From contig NZ_AZUP01000001.1 in assembly GCF_000527135.1 (NCBI RefSeq), forward strand, positions 2,418,001 through 2,482,000: a stretch of 64,000 nucleotides of DNA, read 5' to 3'. The stretch comes from Methyloversatilis discipulorum (GTDB lineage Bacteria > Pseudomonadota > Gammaproteobacteria > Burkholderiales > Rhodocyclaceae). This document shows, in pieces, positions 21,675-31,207 of this stretch. The notes under the pieces are model-generated. The model was not told where the DNA came from. It saw only the letters and a program-made list of their open reading frames with translations, and made no database searches. Numbering within the stretch: the stretch's first letter is position 1; each line of letters opens with the position of its first letter. A program made the position numbers and the translations under genes.

Positions 21675-23339
21675 ATGACCGCCTGGCTGGCCGCCAATCT
21701 GGCCCCGGTCATGTTCTTCGCGATGATCCTGTTCCTGCTGTCGGGGGCGCCAGTGGCGTTCGCGCTCGCCACCTGCGGCATCGTGTTCGGGCTGATCGGT
21801 ATCGAACTCGGCCTGCTGTCGGCGTCGCTGGTGCAGGCGATGCCGGACCGCGTGTTCGGCGTCATGAGCAACGACACGCTGCTCGCGATCCCCTTCTTCA
21901 CCTTCATGGGCCTGCTGCTCGAACGCTCCGGCATGGCCGAGGACCTGCTCGATACCGTCGGCCGGCTGTTCGGCACGCTGCGCGGCGGGCTGGCGGTGGC
22001 GGTGGTACTGGTCGGCGCGATGCTGGCGGCCACCACCGGCGTGGTCGCGGCGTCGGTCATTTCCATGGGGCTGATTTCGCTGCCCATCATGCTGCGCGCC
22101 GGTTACGACGCGCGGCTGGCCAGCGGCGTGATCGCCGCGTCGGGCACGCTGGCGCAGATCATTCCGCCTTCGCTGGTGCTCATCGTGCTGGCCGACCAGC
22201 TGAACCGGCCGGTCGGCGACATGTATCGCGGGGCGCTGCTGCCCGGCCTGGTGCTGACCGGCTTCTACCTGATCTACGTGCTGGCGGTCGCCTGGTTCAG
22301 TCCGCAGCGCGCGCCCGCGCTGCCGGAGGCGGACGACCACGACGCCGCCGAGCGGCGCGGCGTTTGGGCGCTGTTCGCGGTCGCGCTGGCGGCCGGTGTG
22401 GGCGCCAGCCAGTTGCCGGCGCTGCAGGCGCACGCCGCCGACGCGCGCGCTTTGCTGTCGGTCACCGCCGGTGGCGCGGTGGCCTGGCTGCTGGCGCTGG
22501 CCGACCGCCTGCTGCGCCTGAACCTGCTGCCGGATCTGGCGCGCCGCGTCGCCTTCGTGCTGATGCCGCCGCTGGCGCTCATCTTCCTCGTGCTCGGCAC
22601 CATCTACCTCGGCCTGGCGACGCCGACCGAAGGCGGCGCGATGGGCGCGGCCGGTGCGCTGCTGATGGCGCTGGCGCGCCGTCGGCTCAGCGGCGAACTG
22701 CTGAACCAGGCGCTCGACCGCACGGTGCGGCTGACCTGCTTCGTGCTATTCATTCTGATCGGCGCCCGGCTGTTCTCGCTCACCTTCTACGGCATCGACG
22801 GCCACCTGTGGGTCGAGCACCTGCTGCTGTCGCTGCCCGGCGGCCAGACCGGCTTCCTGATCGCGGTCATGCTGCTGGTGTTCGTGCTCGCCTTCTTCCT
22901 CGACTTCTTCGAACTGGCTTTCATCATCGTGCCGCTGCTGGCGCCGGTGGCCGAGAAGCTGGGCATAGACCTGGTGTGGTTCGGCGTGCTGCTGGCGGTG
23001 AACATGCAGACCTCCTTCATGCACCCGCCCTTCGGCTTCGCGCTGTTCTACCTGCGCTCGGTGGCGCCGAAGACGCTGCCAACGCGCGACATCTACTGGG
23101 GCGCCGTACCTTTCGTCGGCATCCAGATCGTCATGGTGGCGCTGGTGCTGGCGGTGCCTCAGCTGGTCACCGCCAACCTCGGAGGTCCGGCGCGGGCGGC
23201 CGGCAGCGGCGACTACATGGACGACGGCTACGAACGTGCGGACGGCACGCCGCGTCTGCCGGCCAACCACCCGGACGCATCGCTCGAAGCGGCGATCGAG
23301 CGGGCGGAGCGCCTGTCCGGTCAGACCGACGGCGACTGA
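21675..23339 (+). CDS. TRAP transporter large permease (DctM type), extended
   Basis: A 554-residue polytopic protein with TRAP-M motifs: LLSGAPVAFALATCGIVFGL, NDTLLAIPFFTFMGLLLERS, VAASVISMGLISLPIMLRAG, SGTLAQIIPPSLVLIVLADQ, TIYLGLATPTEGGAMGAAGA and MQTSFMHPPFGFALFYLRSV. It is about 120 residues longer than the usual 430, with an insertion near residues 220-290 (DDHDAAERRGVWALFAVALA and a further helix) and a hydrophilic C-terminal tail. It is a Na+-driven importer of organic acids or similar solutes; the substrate is unknown because no DctP gene is adjacent. Confidence 0.92.
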   Translation: MTAWLAANLAPVMFFAMILFLLSGAPVAFALATCGIVFGLIGIELGLLSASLVQAMPDRVFGVMSNDTLLAIPFFTFMGLLLERSGMAEDLLDTVGRLFGTLRGGLAVAVVLVGAMLAATTGVVAASVISMGLISLPIMLRAGYDARLASGVIAASGTLAQIIPPSLVLIVLADQLNRPVGDMYRGALLPGLVLTGFYLIYVLAVAWFSPQRAPALPEADDHDAAERRGVWALFAVALAAGVGASQLPALQAHAADARALLSVTAGGAVAWLLALADRLLRLNLLPDLARRVAFVLMPPLALIFLVLGTIYLGLATPTEGGAMGAAGALLMALARRRLSGELLNQALDRTVRLTCFVLFILIGARLFSLTFYGIDGHLWVEHLLLSLPGGQTGFLIAVMLLVFVLAFFLDFFELAFIIVPLLAPVAEKLGIDLVWFGVLLAVNMQTSFMHPPFGFALFYLRSVAPKTLPTRDIYWGAVPFVGIQIVMVALVLAVPQLVTANLGGPARAAGSGDYMDDGYERADGTPRLPANHPDASLEAAIERAERLSGQTDGD

Positions 23340-23452
23340 GCGCGAAGCCGTACCGTCCGTCGGGAATCCGTCCTGCGCCGCCGCTGCGGCGTCAAGTAAT
23401 GCCGCGTCCTGTCGTGAACCCTTCGTCCATAGCGAACTGAAGGGCTTTTCCC

Positions 23453-25060
23453 GTGAAGATATCCACTCGCCTGGCACTGATCGTGTCGTGCTCCGCCATC
23501 GGTCTGGTGCTGATAGGCGGCATCGCACTGAATGAAATCCGCTCGACCATGATGGCGGAGCGCGAGGCGCGCATCGTCACGCTGCTCAAGCTGTCCACCG
23601 GCATCCTGCAGCGCTATCACGAGCAGGAAAAGGCTGGCACGCTGACCCGCGAACAGGCACAGACCCACGCCCGCGAGGCCCTGCTCGGCCTGCAGAGCGA
23701 CGATCACTACATGTTCGCGCGCAGCGCCGATGATGTGCTGCTGGCCCACGTACGCAAGGAAAAGCTTGGCCAGAAGGACAACGGTGGCGTGGCCCCCGAC
23801 GGCCGCACCAATACCGATGTTTACCGCGAAGCGCTGGCCAAGGCCGACCCCGCCTTCGTCACCGTGCCGGCAAAGAAGCCGGGCGGCAGCGAAGCGCTGC
23901 CGAAGATGAACGGCGTCACCCATTTCGCGCCGTGGGCGTGGACCCTGGGCACCGGCTTCTTCGTCGATGACATCGAACAGGCCTTCAAGTCCTACGCACT
24001 GAAGCTGCTGTTCATCGCGCTGGCGGTGATCGCAGCCACCGTGGCACTGACCATCACCGCGTCGCGCCGCATCTTTGCGCAGATCGGCGGCGAACCGGAG
24101 GTGGCGATGCGGGCCGCCACCGAAATCGCCGCCGGGCGACTCGACGTGGCGATGCCCGTCGCACGCAACGGCAGTCTGCTGCATTCGCTGTCCATCATGC
24201 GCGACAGCCTGAAGACCATGATAGGCGGCATCCAACAGGGTTCGAAGTCGCTGACCGCGGCGGCCTCGGACATCGCCGGACGCATGCAGCAGATCCGCGA
24301 GGCTTCCGGCCAGTCGTCGTCCGCGACCTCATCGACCGCCGCAGCGATCGAGGAAATGACGGTCAGCGTGAGCCAGATCGCCGACAGCGCGCGCGACTCT
24401 GAAAGCCACTCCAGCCGTTCGGCCGAACTGGCCATCGTCGGCGAACAGCGGGTGCAGTCGGCCGCCGGCGCCATCGAGGACGTATCCCGGCAGGTCACCG
24501 ACGCATCGGAACGCATCGGCGAACTGGCCGAACGCTCGCGCCAGATCAGCGGCATCGCCAAGACCATCAAGGAAATTGCCGAACAGACCAATCTGCTGGC
24601 GCTCAACGCGGCAATCGAGGCGGCACGTGCCGGCGAACAGGGCCGCGGCTTCGCGGTCGTCGCCGACGAAGTGCGCAAGCTGGCCGAACGCACCACGCAG
24701 GCGACCGGCGAAATCGCGCAGACCATCGCGGCGATCCAGACCGACACCGACGCCGTCGTGCACAGCATGGAAGCGGTGCGCCCGCAGATTCAGAAGGGCG
24801 TGGCCCTGGCCGGCGAGGCCGCAGCCGCACTGCGCAGCATCAACGACGGTGCGACCGAAGCGCTGCACCAGATCCGCAGCGTCGCCCACGCCACCGCGGA
24901 ACAGACGCAGGCCAGCAACAGCATCGCCAGCAACGTCGAACGTATCGCCCACATGGTCGAAGAATCCGACCACTCAGTGCTGGCGGCCGAACAGACCGTG
25001 CATCAGCTCAGCGCACTGGCCAGCGAACTCGATTCGACCATCGCCCGCTTCCGCGTCTGA
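23453..25060 (+). CDS. Methyl-accepting chemotaxis protein with single Cache sensor
   Basis: A 535-residue inner-membrane receptor starting at GTG. TM1 lies at about residues 7-25, followed by a periplasmic sCache domain ([40 protein letters not shown]), TM2 at about 187-205, a HAMP-like linker and a long cytoplasmic coiled-coil signalling region. The conserved hairpin tip includes [20 protein letters not shown], which docks CheA/CheW. No CheB/CheR-binding pentapeptide is present at the C-terminus. sCache receptors often sense small carboxylates; the ligand here is unknown. It could sense the same solute as the upstream TRAP system, but that is inference. Confidence 0.94.
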   Translation: MKISTRLALIVSCSAIGLVLIGGIALNEIRSTMMAEREARIVTLLKLSTGILQRYHEQEKAGTLTREQAQTHAREALLGLQSDDHYMFARSADDVLLAHVRKEKLGQKDNGGVAPDGRTNTDVYREALAKADPAFVTVPAKKPGGSEALPKMNGVTHFAPWAWTLGTGFFVDDIEQAFKSYALKLLFIALAVIAATVALTITASRRIFAQIGGEPEVAMRAATEIAAGRLDVAMPVARNGSLLHSLSIMRDSLKTMIGGIQQGSKSLTAAASDIAGRMQQIREASGQSSSATSSTAAAIEEMTVSVSQIADSARDSESHSSRSAELAIVGEQRVQSAAGAIEDVSRQVTDASERIGELAERSRQISGIAKTIKEIAEQTNLLALNAAIEAARAGEQGRGFAVVADEVRKLAERTTQATGEIAQTIAAIQTDTDAVVHSMEAVRPQIQKGVALAGEAAAALRSINDGATEALHQIRSVAHATAEQTQASNSIASNVERIAHMVEESDHSVLAAEQTVHQLSALASELDSTIARFRV

Positions 25061-27886
25061 TCAGCGTCGCCGCGCGCGCCAGCCCAGCAGTCCGAAACCG
25101 GCCAGCAGCAGGGCCCAGGAAGACGGCTCGGGCACCGGCGCGGCGACCAGGAACAGCGCGCCGTCGCTCACCTCCAGCCGATGGCCGGCGACGACGAGGC
25201 GCTCGCTGAGCGCCAGCGTTCCGCCATCGGCCACGCGGACTTCACCGGCACGGATGACCTCGATACGCCCACCTGCCGGCAACAACAGGGCAGGATCGAC
25301 GTCGAGCCACGCGGCTCCGGAGAGCATCACCGAGGCGGCCGACAGCAACGGCCGGTCGCCGATGCCTCCGGGGATCTCCAGGTTGCGCCCGGTAATGGTC
25401 AGACGGCCATCCAGCAGCAAGGTGTCGAGCTCCAGTGCAGCGTCACTCCCCAGCCACAGTTCGCCGCCCGCATGCACGTCGATCGAACCGCCGGTGAAGC
25501 TGTCTGCGACCAGCCGCCCGCCGGCCATGACCTCGAAACTGCCGGCCAGCGCGCCCTCGAACGCCAGTTCCCCGCCCTGAACGCTGGTCAGCCCCTGCAC
25601 CCGGTAAGGGCCAGCCACGGTGACGCGCCCCTCGCCCGCCTTGGTCAACCCACCCGGGCCGGCGACGCCGCCGGACAGCACGATGTCGTACCCATTGCTG
25701 TCCAGCTTGCCGCCGTCGGGACCGATGAACACGCGGCGCTGCAGGTCGAGGTCGGCCAGCGCCTGCACCGTGCCTCCCGACAGCAACAGATCGCCGGCGA
25801 CGTCGCCGAGCCGCGCGTCATGATCGATGCGCACAGTATTGGCGACCGACGTGCCGCCGGTGTGCGTGTACTCACCCGCCAGCGTGAGCACGCCGGGCCC
25901 GTGGGCGTACATCACCCCGGCACCGCCGATGTGGCCGGTGTGGGTTTCGTCGGCGTCGATGTAGAACCCGACACTGGCGCCGTTCGCGACCTGGATGTCG
26001 GCACCAAGCGTGGCGCTGCGACCAACCAGCGCGCCCTCCTGCACCACGACGCTTGCCTGGCGGTTGGTGCCACGCAACCACAGCAGTCCACCACCCTCCT
26101 TGACGAAGCGGCCGCTGCCGGAAAGTTCGCCTGACCACGCCTGAGCGCCACCGTCGACCATCATCCGGACCACGGCGTCGTTCCTGATCGCCTTCGCCGC
26201 GGCACCCGGCGAAAGCAGCAGTTCGCCGGCGGCCACGTTCATCCGGCCGCTCATCGAGTTCTGTCCGCTCAGGGCAAGGGTTCCACCGCCGGTCTTGATC
26301 AGATCGCCGTGACCCTCAATGCGTCCGGCAAAGGCCGAACTGTCGTCGACGTTCAGCGTAAGGGCGTGTCGCCCGAGACGCAGCACGCTGTCGTCGTAAG
26401 CGCTGTCGATCGCGGTCAGTGTGCGCTCGCCAGCTGCCGTGCTCAGGTCCAGCATCGTGCCGGCACCCAGCGCTATCCTGCTGCGCTCGCCCGAACTGCC
26501 TGCGCCGTCGAACACCAGTCTGCCAGCCACCACGTCGAGCAGTCCGTCGAAAGCCCCTGCGGCGCCCAGCACGAGATCGCCCGCGCCACGGTGGCTCAGC
26601 GTACCGGTGCCACTCAACGCGCCGCGGATCACCAGGGCCCCCGGCGCACTGAGGATCTCTCCGTGCTCGACGACATGAACGCCGCGCTGCAGCTCCATCG
26701 CATCCAGCGTCTGCAACTGACCACCGCGCAGCACGAGATCGGCGCCCACGGCACCGAGTGAGACATCCTTCGCAACCCGAAGCGCACCACGCACTTCAGT
26801 GCCGCCCTCCTGCAGATGTTCGCCGCTCAAGTCCAGCAGGACACCGGCGCCGACGCGCAGCGTACCGCGCCCCGACATGCTGCCGTCGAAGCGCGTCCAG
26901 GTATCGCTGCCGGACGCCAGTTCGAGCACGCTCTCGCCCAGCACCACATGACCGCCGCCACTCAGGGTCCGGAAGGTTTGTGGTGCCGTCGTCGACAACA
27001 GATCCAGTGTCGCCCCGGCGGCGACTTCGACATCCAGGGCGTGTGCCAGCATGGCTCCGCTGCCGAACGCGAGCGTTCCGGCGTCGATCCGGAGCAGCCC
27101 GGCGAAGGTCTGGGCGCTGTTCAGGGACAGCCGGCCCTCACCGCTCTTGATGAGGTCGCCATGACCCGACAGGGTGTGCTCATACGTGGCGTCCTCCCGC
27201 TGAACGAACTCGATGCGGCCACCCCGCAGCTGGATATCAGTGCGCAATGACGACACGCTGCCGGCCAGCGTGCCCTCATGAATCCGTGGTGTCGCGTTCC
27301 ATACATTCTGGCCGGAGGTGACATCGAGCCGCCCGCTTCCGTGTTTGTCGAGCGGGTCGTAAACCGTCAGCCGCCCGTGTATGGCCAGGTCGAACGAATC
27401 GGTATCGATGCCCGCCCTGCCGTATCCCGGCGTCGTCGAACCGACCACCACATCGCGGAAGGTTTCGAAGCTGGCGGTTACGAACAGCTTGCTATGGCGC
27501 GCGAGGACGAAGGCATCGCCCTGCGGACCGAGTTCGGCATCGCTTCCGGCATCGACAGTCTGCAGAACCGGAAGCTGGAACTCATAGCCATACCCTCCGA
27601 TCTCCGTTCCACTCCAACCGGAGTACCAATCTCCGCCGGTCGAGATGACCACGCCCCACCAGCCGGAAGTGCAGCCGCAGAGTCCTTCTTCCGAGACCGG
27701 CGCCCACCAGAGAGGTATCTGGGCCCGCTCGAAATCGAAGCGCTGCCATGCAGTGAATGCCTCATCAAGGCCCGCCTCGGCGCCGCCGTCGTACAGACCC
27801 GCGTGTGCCGGGAGGCTGGCGAAGCCGGTGCACGCCATGGCAATGGCAGCAGCGAGTGCATGGGGCGTGAACCGGAACGAATTCAT
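25061..27886 (-). CDS. Large PEP-CTERM protein with autotransporter-type beta-strand repeats
   Basis: A 941-residue exported protein. Signal peptide at the N-terminus (MNSFRFTPHALAAAIAMACT, ending PAHAG). The body holds many repeats of the autotransporter-associated kind, such as GDLIKSGEGRLSLNSAQTFA and GDLIKTGGGTLALSGQNSMS, predicted to form a beta helix. The C-terminus is a PEP-CTERM sorting signal: VPEPSSWALLLAGFGLLG followed by a Trp and an Arg-rich end. It has no beta-barrel translocator, so it should be processed by an exosortase encoded elsewhere and end up at the cell surface or in the matrix. Start set by the signal peptide; an upstream in-frame TTG/ATG stretch lacks one. Confidence 0.92.
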   Translation of the reverse strand: MNSFRFTPHALAAAIAMACTGFASLPAHAGLYDGGAEAGLDEAFTAWQRFDFERAQIPLWWAPVSEEGLCGCTSGWWGVVISTGGDWYSGWSGTEIGGYGYEFQLPVLQTVDAGSDAELGPQGDAFVLARHSKLFVTASFETFRDVVVGSTTPGYGRAGIDTDSFDLAIHGRLTVYDPLDKHGSGRLDVTSGQNVWNATPRIHEGTLAGSVSSLRTDIQLRGGRIEFVQREDATYEHTLSGHGDLIKSGEGRLSLNSAQTFAGLLRIDAGTLAFGSGAMLAHALDVEVAAGATLDLLSTTAPQTFRTLSGGGHVVLGESVLELASGSDTWTRFDGSMSGRGTLRVGAGVLLDLSGEHLQEGGTEVRGALRVAKDVSLGAVGADLVLRGGQLQTLDAMELQRGVHVVEHGEILSAPGALVIRGALSGTGTLSHRGAGDLVLGAAGAFDGLLDVVAGRLVFDGAGSSGERSRIALGAGTMLDLSTAAGERTLTAIDSAYDDSVLRLGRHALTLNVDDSSAFAGRIEGHGDLIKTGGGTLALSGQNSMSGRMNVAAGELLLSPGAAAKAIRNDAVVRMMVDGGAQAWSGELSGSGRFVKEGGGLLWLRGTNRQASVVVQEGALVGRSATLGADIQVANGASVGFYIDADETHTGHIGGAGVMYAHGPGVLTLAGEYTHTGGTSVANTVRIDHDARLGDVAGDLLLSGGTVQALADLDLQRRVFIGPDGGKLDSNGYDIVLSGGVAGPGGLTKAGEGRVTVAGPYRVQGLTSVQGGELAFEGALAGSFEVMAGGRLVADSFTGGSIDVHAGGELWLGSDAALELDTLLLDGRLTITGRNLEIPGGIGDRPLLSAASVMLSGAAWLDVDPALLLPAGGRIEVIRAGEVRVADGGTLALSERLVVAGHRLEVSDGALFLVAAPVPEPSSWALLLAGFGLLGWRARRR

Positions 27887-27928
27887 GACATCCTCCAGAA
27901 TCGAAGATGCCAATTTCAAGCGCCGGCA

Positions 27929-28756
27929 TTACCCCGTCGTGACATCGGCATTAATCCTGTCGAGGAAAGACAACACCGCCCGCGCACACGCCTCCGGCGC
28001 CTCCATCGGCACCAGATGGCCGGTCGGCAGTTCGACCCAGTCGCGGCCCCAGAAGCGGCGGTTCTGTTCGCGGCCGGCGAGGCGGGTTTCTTCGGAATGA
28101 CTGCCGGTGATGAAACCGACCGGCGTGCCGCGGGCACGTAGCCGGCGTACCGCCAGCAGCGCGTCGCGGTGGGCGATGGTCGCGTAGACGTCGCGCTCGG
28201 TTTCGCGCGGGATGGCCAGCGTAACGCCGCCGCCCGGATGTTCGTGCAGGCCGGCGCGGATGAAGTCGTCGAGCACGCCGGGCGCCCAGCGCTGCACGAA
28301 ATCCTTGCTGCCCAGATGGGCGCGCGCTTCCTCGCGCGACGCCCAGTGGTTGCGCCGACGCGCTGCCACCGGCGCCGGGCCGAGCTTCCAGGTGAGTCCG
28401 GTCGCCTTGGCGGCCGACACCAGCGTCGCCCGCCAGCCGAGCACCATCGGCGAGTCGATCAGCACCACCTGGGATACCCGCTGCGGCAGCCGCGCTGCCG
28501 CCATCGCCGCCAGATAGCCGCCCATCGAGTGGCCGACCAGCACCAGCGGCCCGTCGGGCAGCGCCTCGATGCGCTCCATCACCTGCACCCGCATGCGCCG
28601 CCAGCCGTGACCGGGCCGGTGCCGCGCTTCGGTGCCGATCGCGTCAATCGCATCGACCGTCCAGCGCGCCGCCAGCGGCTCGAGGAAGGCGCGATAGACG
28701 CCAGCCGGGTAGCCGTTCGCGTGCAGGAAAAGCAGCCGGGAAGAGGGTATGTTCAT
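27929..28756 (-). CDS. Alpha/beta-hydrolase fold protein
   Basis: A 275-residue cytosolic hydrolase. The nucleophile elbow GHSMGGY (Ser ~77) and a C-terminal catalytic His in LPTGHLVPMEAPEACARAVL are clear; RLLFLHANGYPAGVYRAF gives the oxyanion region. The acid residue is probably in GFITGSHSEETRL or the strand before it. It probably hydrolyses an ester or similar bond; the substrate is unknown. It is on the same strand as the PEP-CTERM gene and lies 42 bp upstream of that gene's ATG. Confidence 0.88.
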   Translation of the reverse strand: MNIPSSRLLFLHANGYPAGVYRAFLEPLAARWTVDAIDAIGTEARHRPGHGWRRMRVQVMERIEALPDGPLVLVGHSMGGYLAAMAAARLPQRVSQVVLIDSPMVLGWRATLVSAAKATGLTWKLGPAPVAARRRNHWASREEARAHLGSKDFVQRWAPGVLDDFIRAGLHEHPGGGVTLAIPRETERDVYATIAHRDALLAVRRLRARGTPVGFITGSHSEETRLAGREQNRRFWGRDWVELPTGHLVPMEAPEACARAVLSFLDRINADVTTG

Positions 28757-28881
28757 TGGATCGGAAGCATAACGCTGGCCGGCAGAATGCTCCCTGCTGC
28801 CGTTTGAGTCATGTCAATGTTGCGGCGCGGAATCCAGCGCAGACTGGTTATAAACAACCCACCAATCGGAAGGAAGACATC

Positions 28882-29385
28882 ATGAAAAGAGAATGGGCAG
28901 TCATCGCGCTCTCCCTCTGTATGAGCGGCCCGGTATGGGCCGACGCGTCGGGCAAGCACGCCGGCGCCGACCACCCGGCCGAGGCCGTCAAGGGCAAGAA
29001 GCCGGCCAATGTCGCCGCCAAGCCTGCGCTGCCGCCGGGCGTCAGTACGCAGACGAAGAAAGTGCACGCAGGCTACGAGCATCCGGCGGTCGAAGGGCAT
29101 GACCAGCACGTGCCGACCGCGGTCGAGAACACGCCTGCGCTGCCGCCGGGTGTCAGCACGAAGACGAAGAAGGTGCATGCCGGTCAGGAGCATCCCGCAG
29201 TCGAAGGTCACGATCAGCATGTGCCGACTGCCGTCGAGAACACCCCGGCATTGCCGCCGGGCGCGACCACGGCGACGCACAAGGTGCATGCCGGCTACGA
29301 ACACCCGGCGATCGAAGGTCACGACCACCCGTTGCCGTCGGCCACCGAGAGCAAGCCGGCACTGCCGCCGGGCGTCAAGCCCTGA
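28882..29385 (+). CDS. Secreted His-rich protein with 37-residue tandem repeats
   Basis: A 167-residue protein with a signal peptide (MKREWAVIALSLCMSGPVWA, cleaved before DASGKH). The mature part is built from three near-identical 37-residue repeats plus a shortened one, each with PALPPGVST, KKVHAG(Y/Q)EHPAVEGH and DQHVPTAVENT. Each repeat carries three to four His residues. This suggests a disordered periplasmic metal-binding or buffering protein, but that is inference; no known family was recognised. A GGAAGGA ribosome-binding site precedes the ATG. Repeats two and three match closely at nucleotide level, so they probably arose by recent duplication. Confidence 0.82.
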   Translation: MKREWAVIALSLCMSGPVWADASGKHAGADHPAEAVKGKKPANVAAKPALPPGVSTQTKKVHAGYEHPAVEGHDQHVPTAVENTPALPPGVSTKTKKVHAGQEHPAVEGHDQHVPTAVENTPALPPGATTATHKVHAGYEHPAIEGHDHPLPSATESKPALPPGVKP

Positions 29386-29403
29386 GCCGGAGGCGGACGG
29401 CGC

Positions 29404-31128
29404 TCAGGCGCCGCCGGCCGCTCGCTCCGCATTGATCAGGCGCTCGCCTGTGTCGGCATCGACGCCGACACGGTCGAGCACGTGCACACCCATCTGCAGC
29501 GCCGCTTCTAGCGCTTCGGGAATCACTTCGCTGGCGCCCGCTTCCATCAGTTCGCGTGCGTGCGTGGCGTCGCGCGCGCGGGCGATCAGCGGCAGCGCCG
29601 GAAACTCCGCGCGCAGGCTGCGCACCACGTGACGGGCCGCCGCCGTGTCGTCCATCGTAACGACGATGGCGCGCGCGCGGCCTGCGCCGAGGTGATGCAG
29701 CAGGGACGGGCGGCCGGCGTCGCCGACGATGACCGGCCGCCCCTGCGCGTGATGTTCGGCCGCCGCGGCGACGTGGCGCTCGATCGCCACCCAGCGCACG
29801 TCGGCGCGGTCGAGCAGACGCGCCACCAGCTGGCCGACGCGACCGAAGCCGGCGATGATGACCACGCCATCGTCGACATCGACGCCCGGCTGCGACGCTG
29901 TTTCATCGTCTCGTCTGGCGTCGAGCTTCTGCCGCAATGCGCGCCCGGCGCGCGCCGCCAGCGGCGTCAGGAACATGCTCAGCGTGACCACCAGCAGCAT
30001 GAAGTTGCCGACCGCGCCGGCCAGCACGCCGCCCGCGATGGCCACGCCGATGACGATGAAGCCGAATTCGCCGGCCTGACCGAGCAGCAGCGCCGCCTCG
30101 GTCGCCTCGCCGCGGCTCAGGCCGCTGCGGCGGAACAGGCCATACATGGTGGCGCTCTTGATCGCGTACAGACCGAGCACCGAGGCGATCAGCCAGCCGG
30201 CATCGCCGGCGACCTGCAGCAGATCGAGGCTCATGCCGACCGACACGAAGAACAGGCCCATCAGCAGCCCCTTGAAGGGCTCGATGGCCAGCAGCGCCGC
30301 GTGGCGGTACTCGGTTTCGGCCAGCATCAGGCCGGCGAGGAAGGCGCCGAGCGCCATCGACAGGCCGGCGGCGCCGGTCAGCGCCGCCACGCCGAGGGTC
30401 GCGAACAGCGTCAGCGCCATGAAACTGTCGGCCTGGGTGGTCGCCGACACACGACGGAACAGCGGCGTCAGCACCAGCCGTCCGACCAGCAGGATGAAGG
30501 CCACCGCCGCGGCCGCCTTCAGCAGCGCAGTCAGCATCAGCATCAGGAAGTGGCCGCCGCCGCCCTCTCCCGCCATCAGACCGAGCAGGATGAGCAGCGG
30601 CACCACGGCGATGTCCTGCAGCAGCAGCACCGCAAAACTCATGCGGCCGACGGTGGAACGGGTCTGGCCTGATTCGGCCAGCAGCTGCATCACCACCGCG
30701 GTCGACGACATCGCCAGACCGAGGCCGAGAACGACTGCCGTTTCCTCGCTGTGACCGAAGGCCAGCGCAACCGCACCGATCAGCGCGGCGCAGCCCAGCC
30801 ACTGCGCGCTGCCTACACCGAGCACCCAGCGGCGCAAGGACCACAGCTGGCGCGCCGGCAGTTCGAGACCGATCACGAACAGCATGAACACCACGCCCAG
30901 TTCGGCCAGTACGCGCACGCCCTCACCGTCGGCGATGGTGAGCCCGCGCAGCCAGGCGTGGTCGGCCGCGATGCGGCCCAGGCCGTTCGGCCCGACCAGC
31001 GCGCCAATCACCAGGAAGGCGACCACCTGGCTCACCCGCGCGCGGGCGAGCAGCGGCATCACCAGACCGGCGATAGCGAGGAAGAGCAGGATGGGCTGCA
31101 GATGAGGCAGGCCGGCGTGGGCGTCCAT
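29404..31128 (-). CDS. Kef-type monovalent cation/proton antiporter (CPA2) with TrkA-N domain
   Basis: A 574-residue inner-membrane protein. Residues ~10-390 hold about twelve helices of the Na+/H+ exchanger fold, with VSQVVAFLVIGALVGPNGLG, the ELGVVFMLFVIGLELPARQL stretch and GLGLAMSSTAVVMQLLAESG. Residues ~415-530 are a Rossmann TrkA-N domain (VIIAGFGRVGQLVARLLDRA) that binds NAD(H) or nucleotides. It should exchange K+ or Na+ for protons, possibly controlled by glutathione adducts like KefB/KefC. It has no neighbouring KefF/KefG-type quinone reductase; the closest is the FMN reductase 0.9 kb upstream. Confidence 0.92.
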   Translation of the reverse strand: MDAHAGLPHLQPILLFLAIAGLVMPLLARARVSQVVAFLVIGALVGPNGLGRIAADHAWLRGLTIADGEGVRVLAELGVVFMLFVIGLELPARQLWSLRRWVLGVGSAQWLGCAALIGAVALAFGHSEETAVVLGLGLAMSSTAVVMQLLAESGQTRSTVGRMSFAVLLLQDIAVVPLLILLGLMAGEGGGGHFLMLMLTALLKAAAAVAFILLVGRLVLTPLFRRVSATTQADSFMALTLFATLGVAALTGAAGLSMALGAFLAGLMLAETEYRHAALLAIEPFKGLLMGLFFVSVGMSLDLLQVAGDAGWLIASVLGLYAIKSATMYGLFRRSGLSRGEATEAALLLGQAGEFGFIVIGVAIAGGVLAGAVGNFMLLVVTLSMFLTPLAARAGRALRQKLDARRDDETASQPGVDVDDGVVIIAGFGRVGQLVARLLDRADVRWVAIERHVAAAAEHHAQGRPVIVGDAGRPSLLHHLGAGRARAIVVTMDDTAAARHVVRSLRAEFPALPLIARARDATHARELMEAGASEVIPEALEAALQMGVHVLDRVGVDADTGERLINAERAAGGA

Positions 31129-31207
31129 GGTTTCAGGATGCCTCGACGCGCGGCCCGCCGTATTGACGCAGGTCGGTCGGCGCGCGGCTGTTCATGCCGC
31201 GGCCGCC

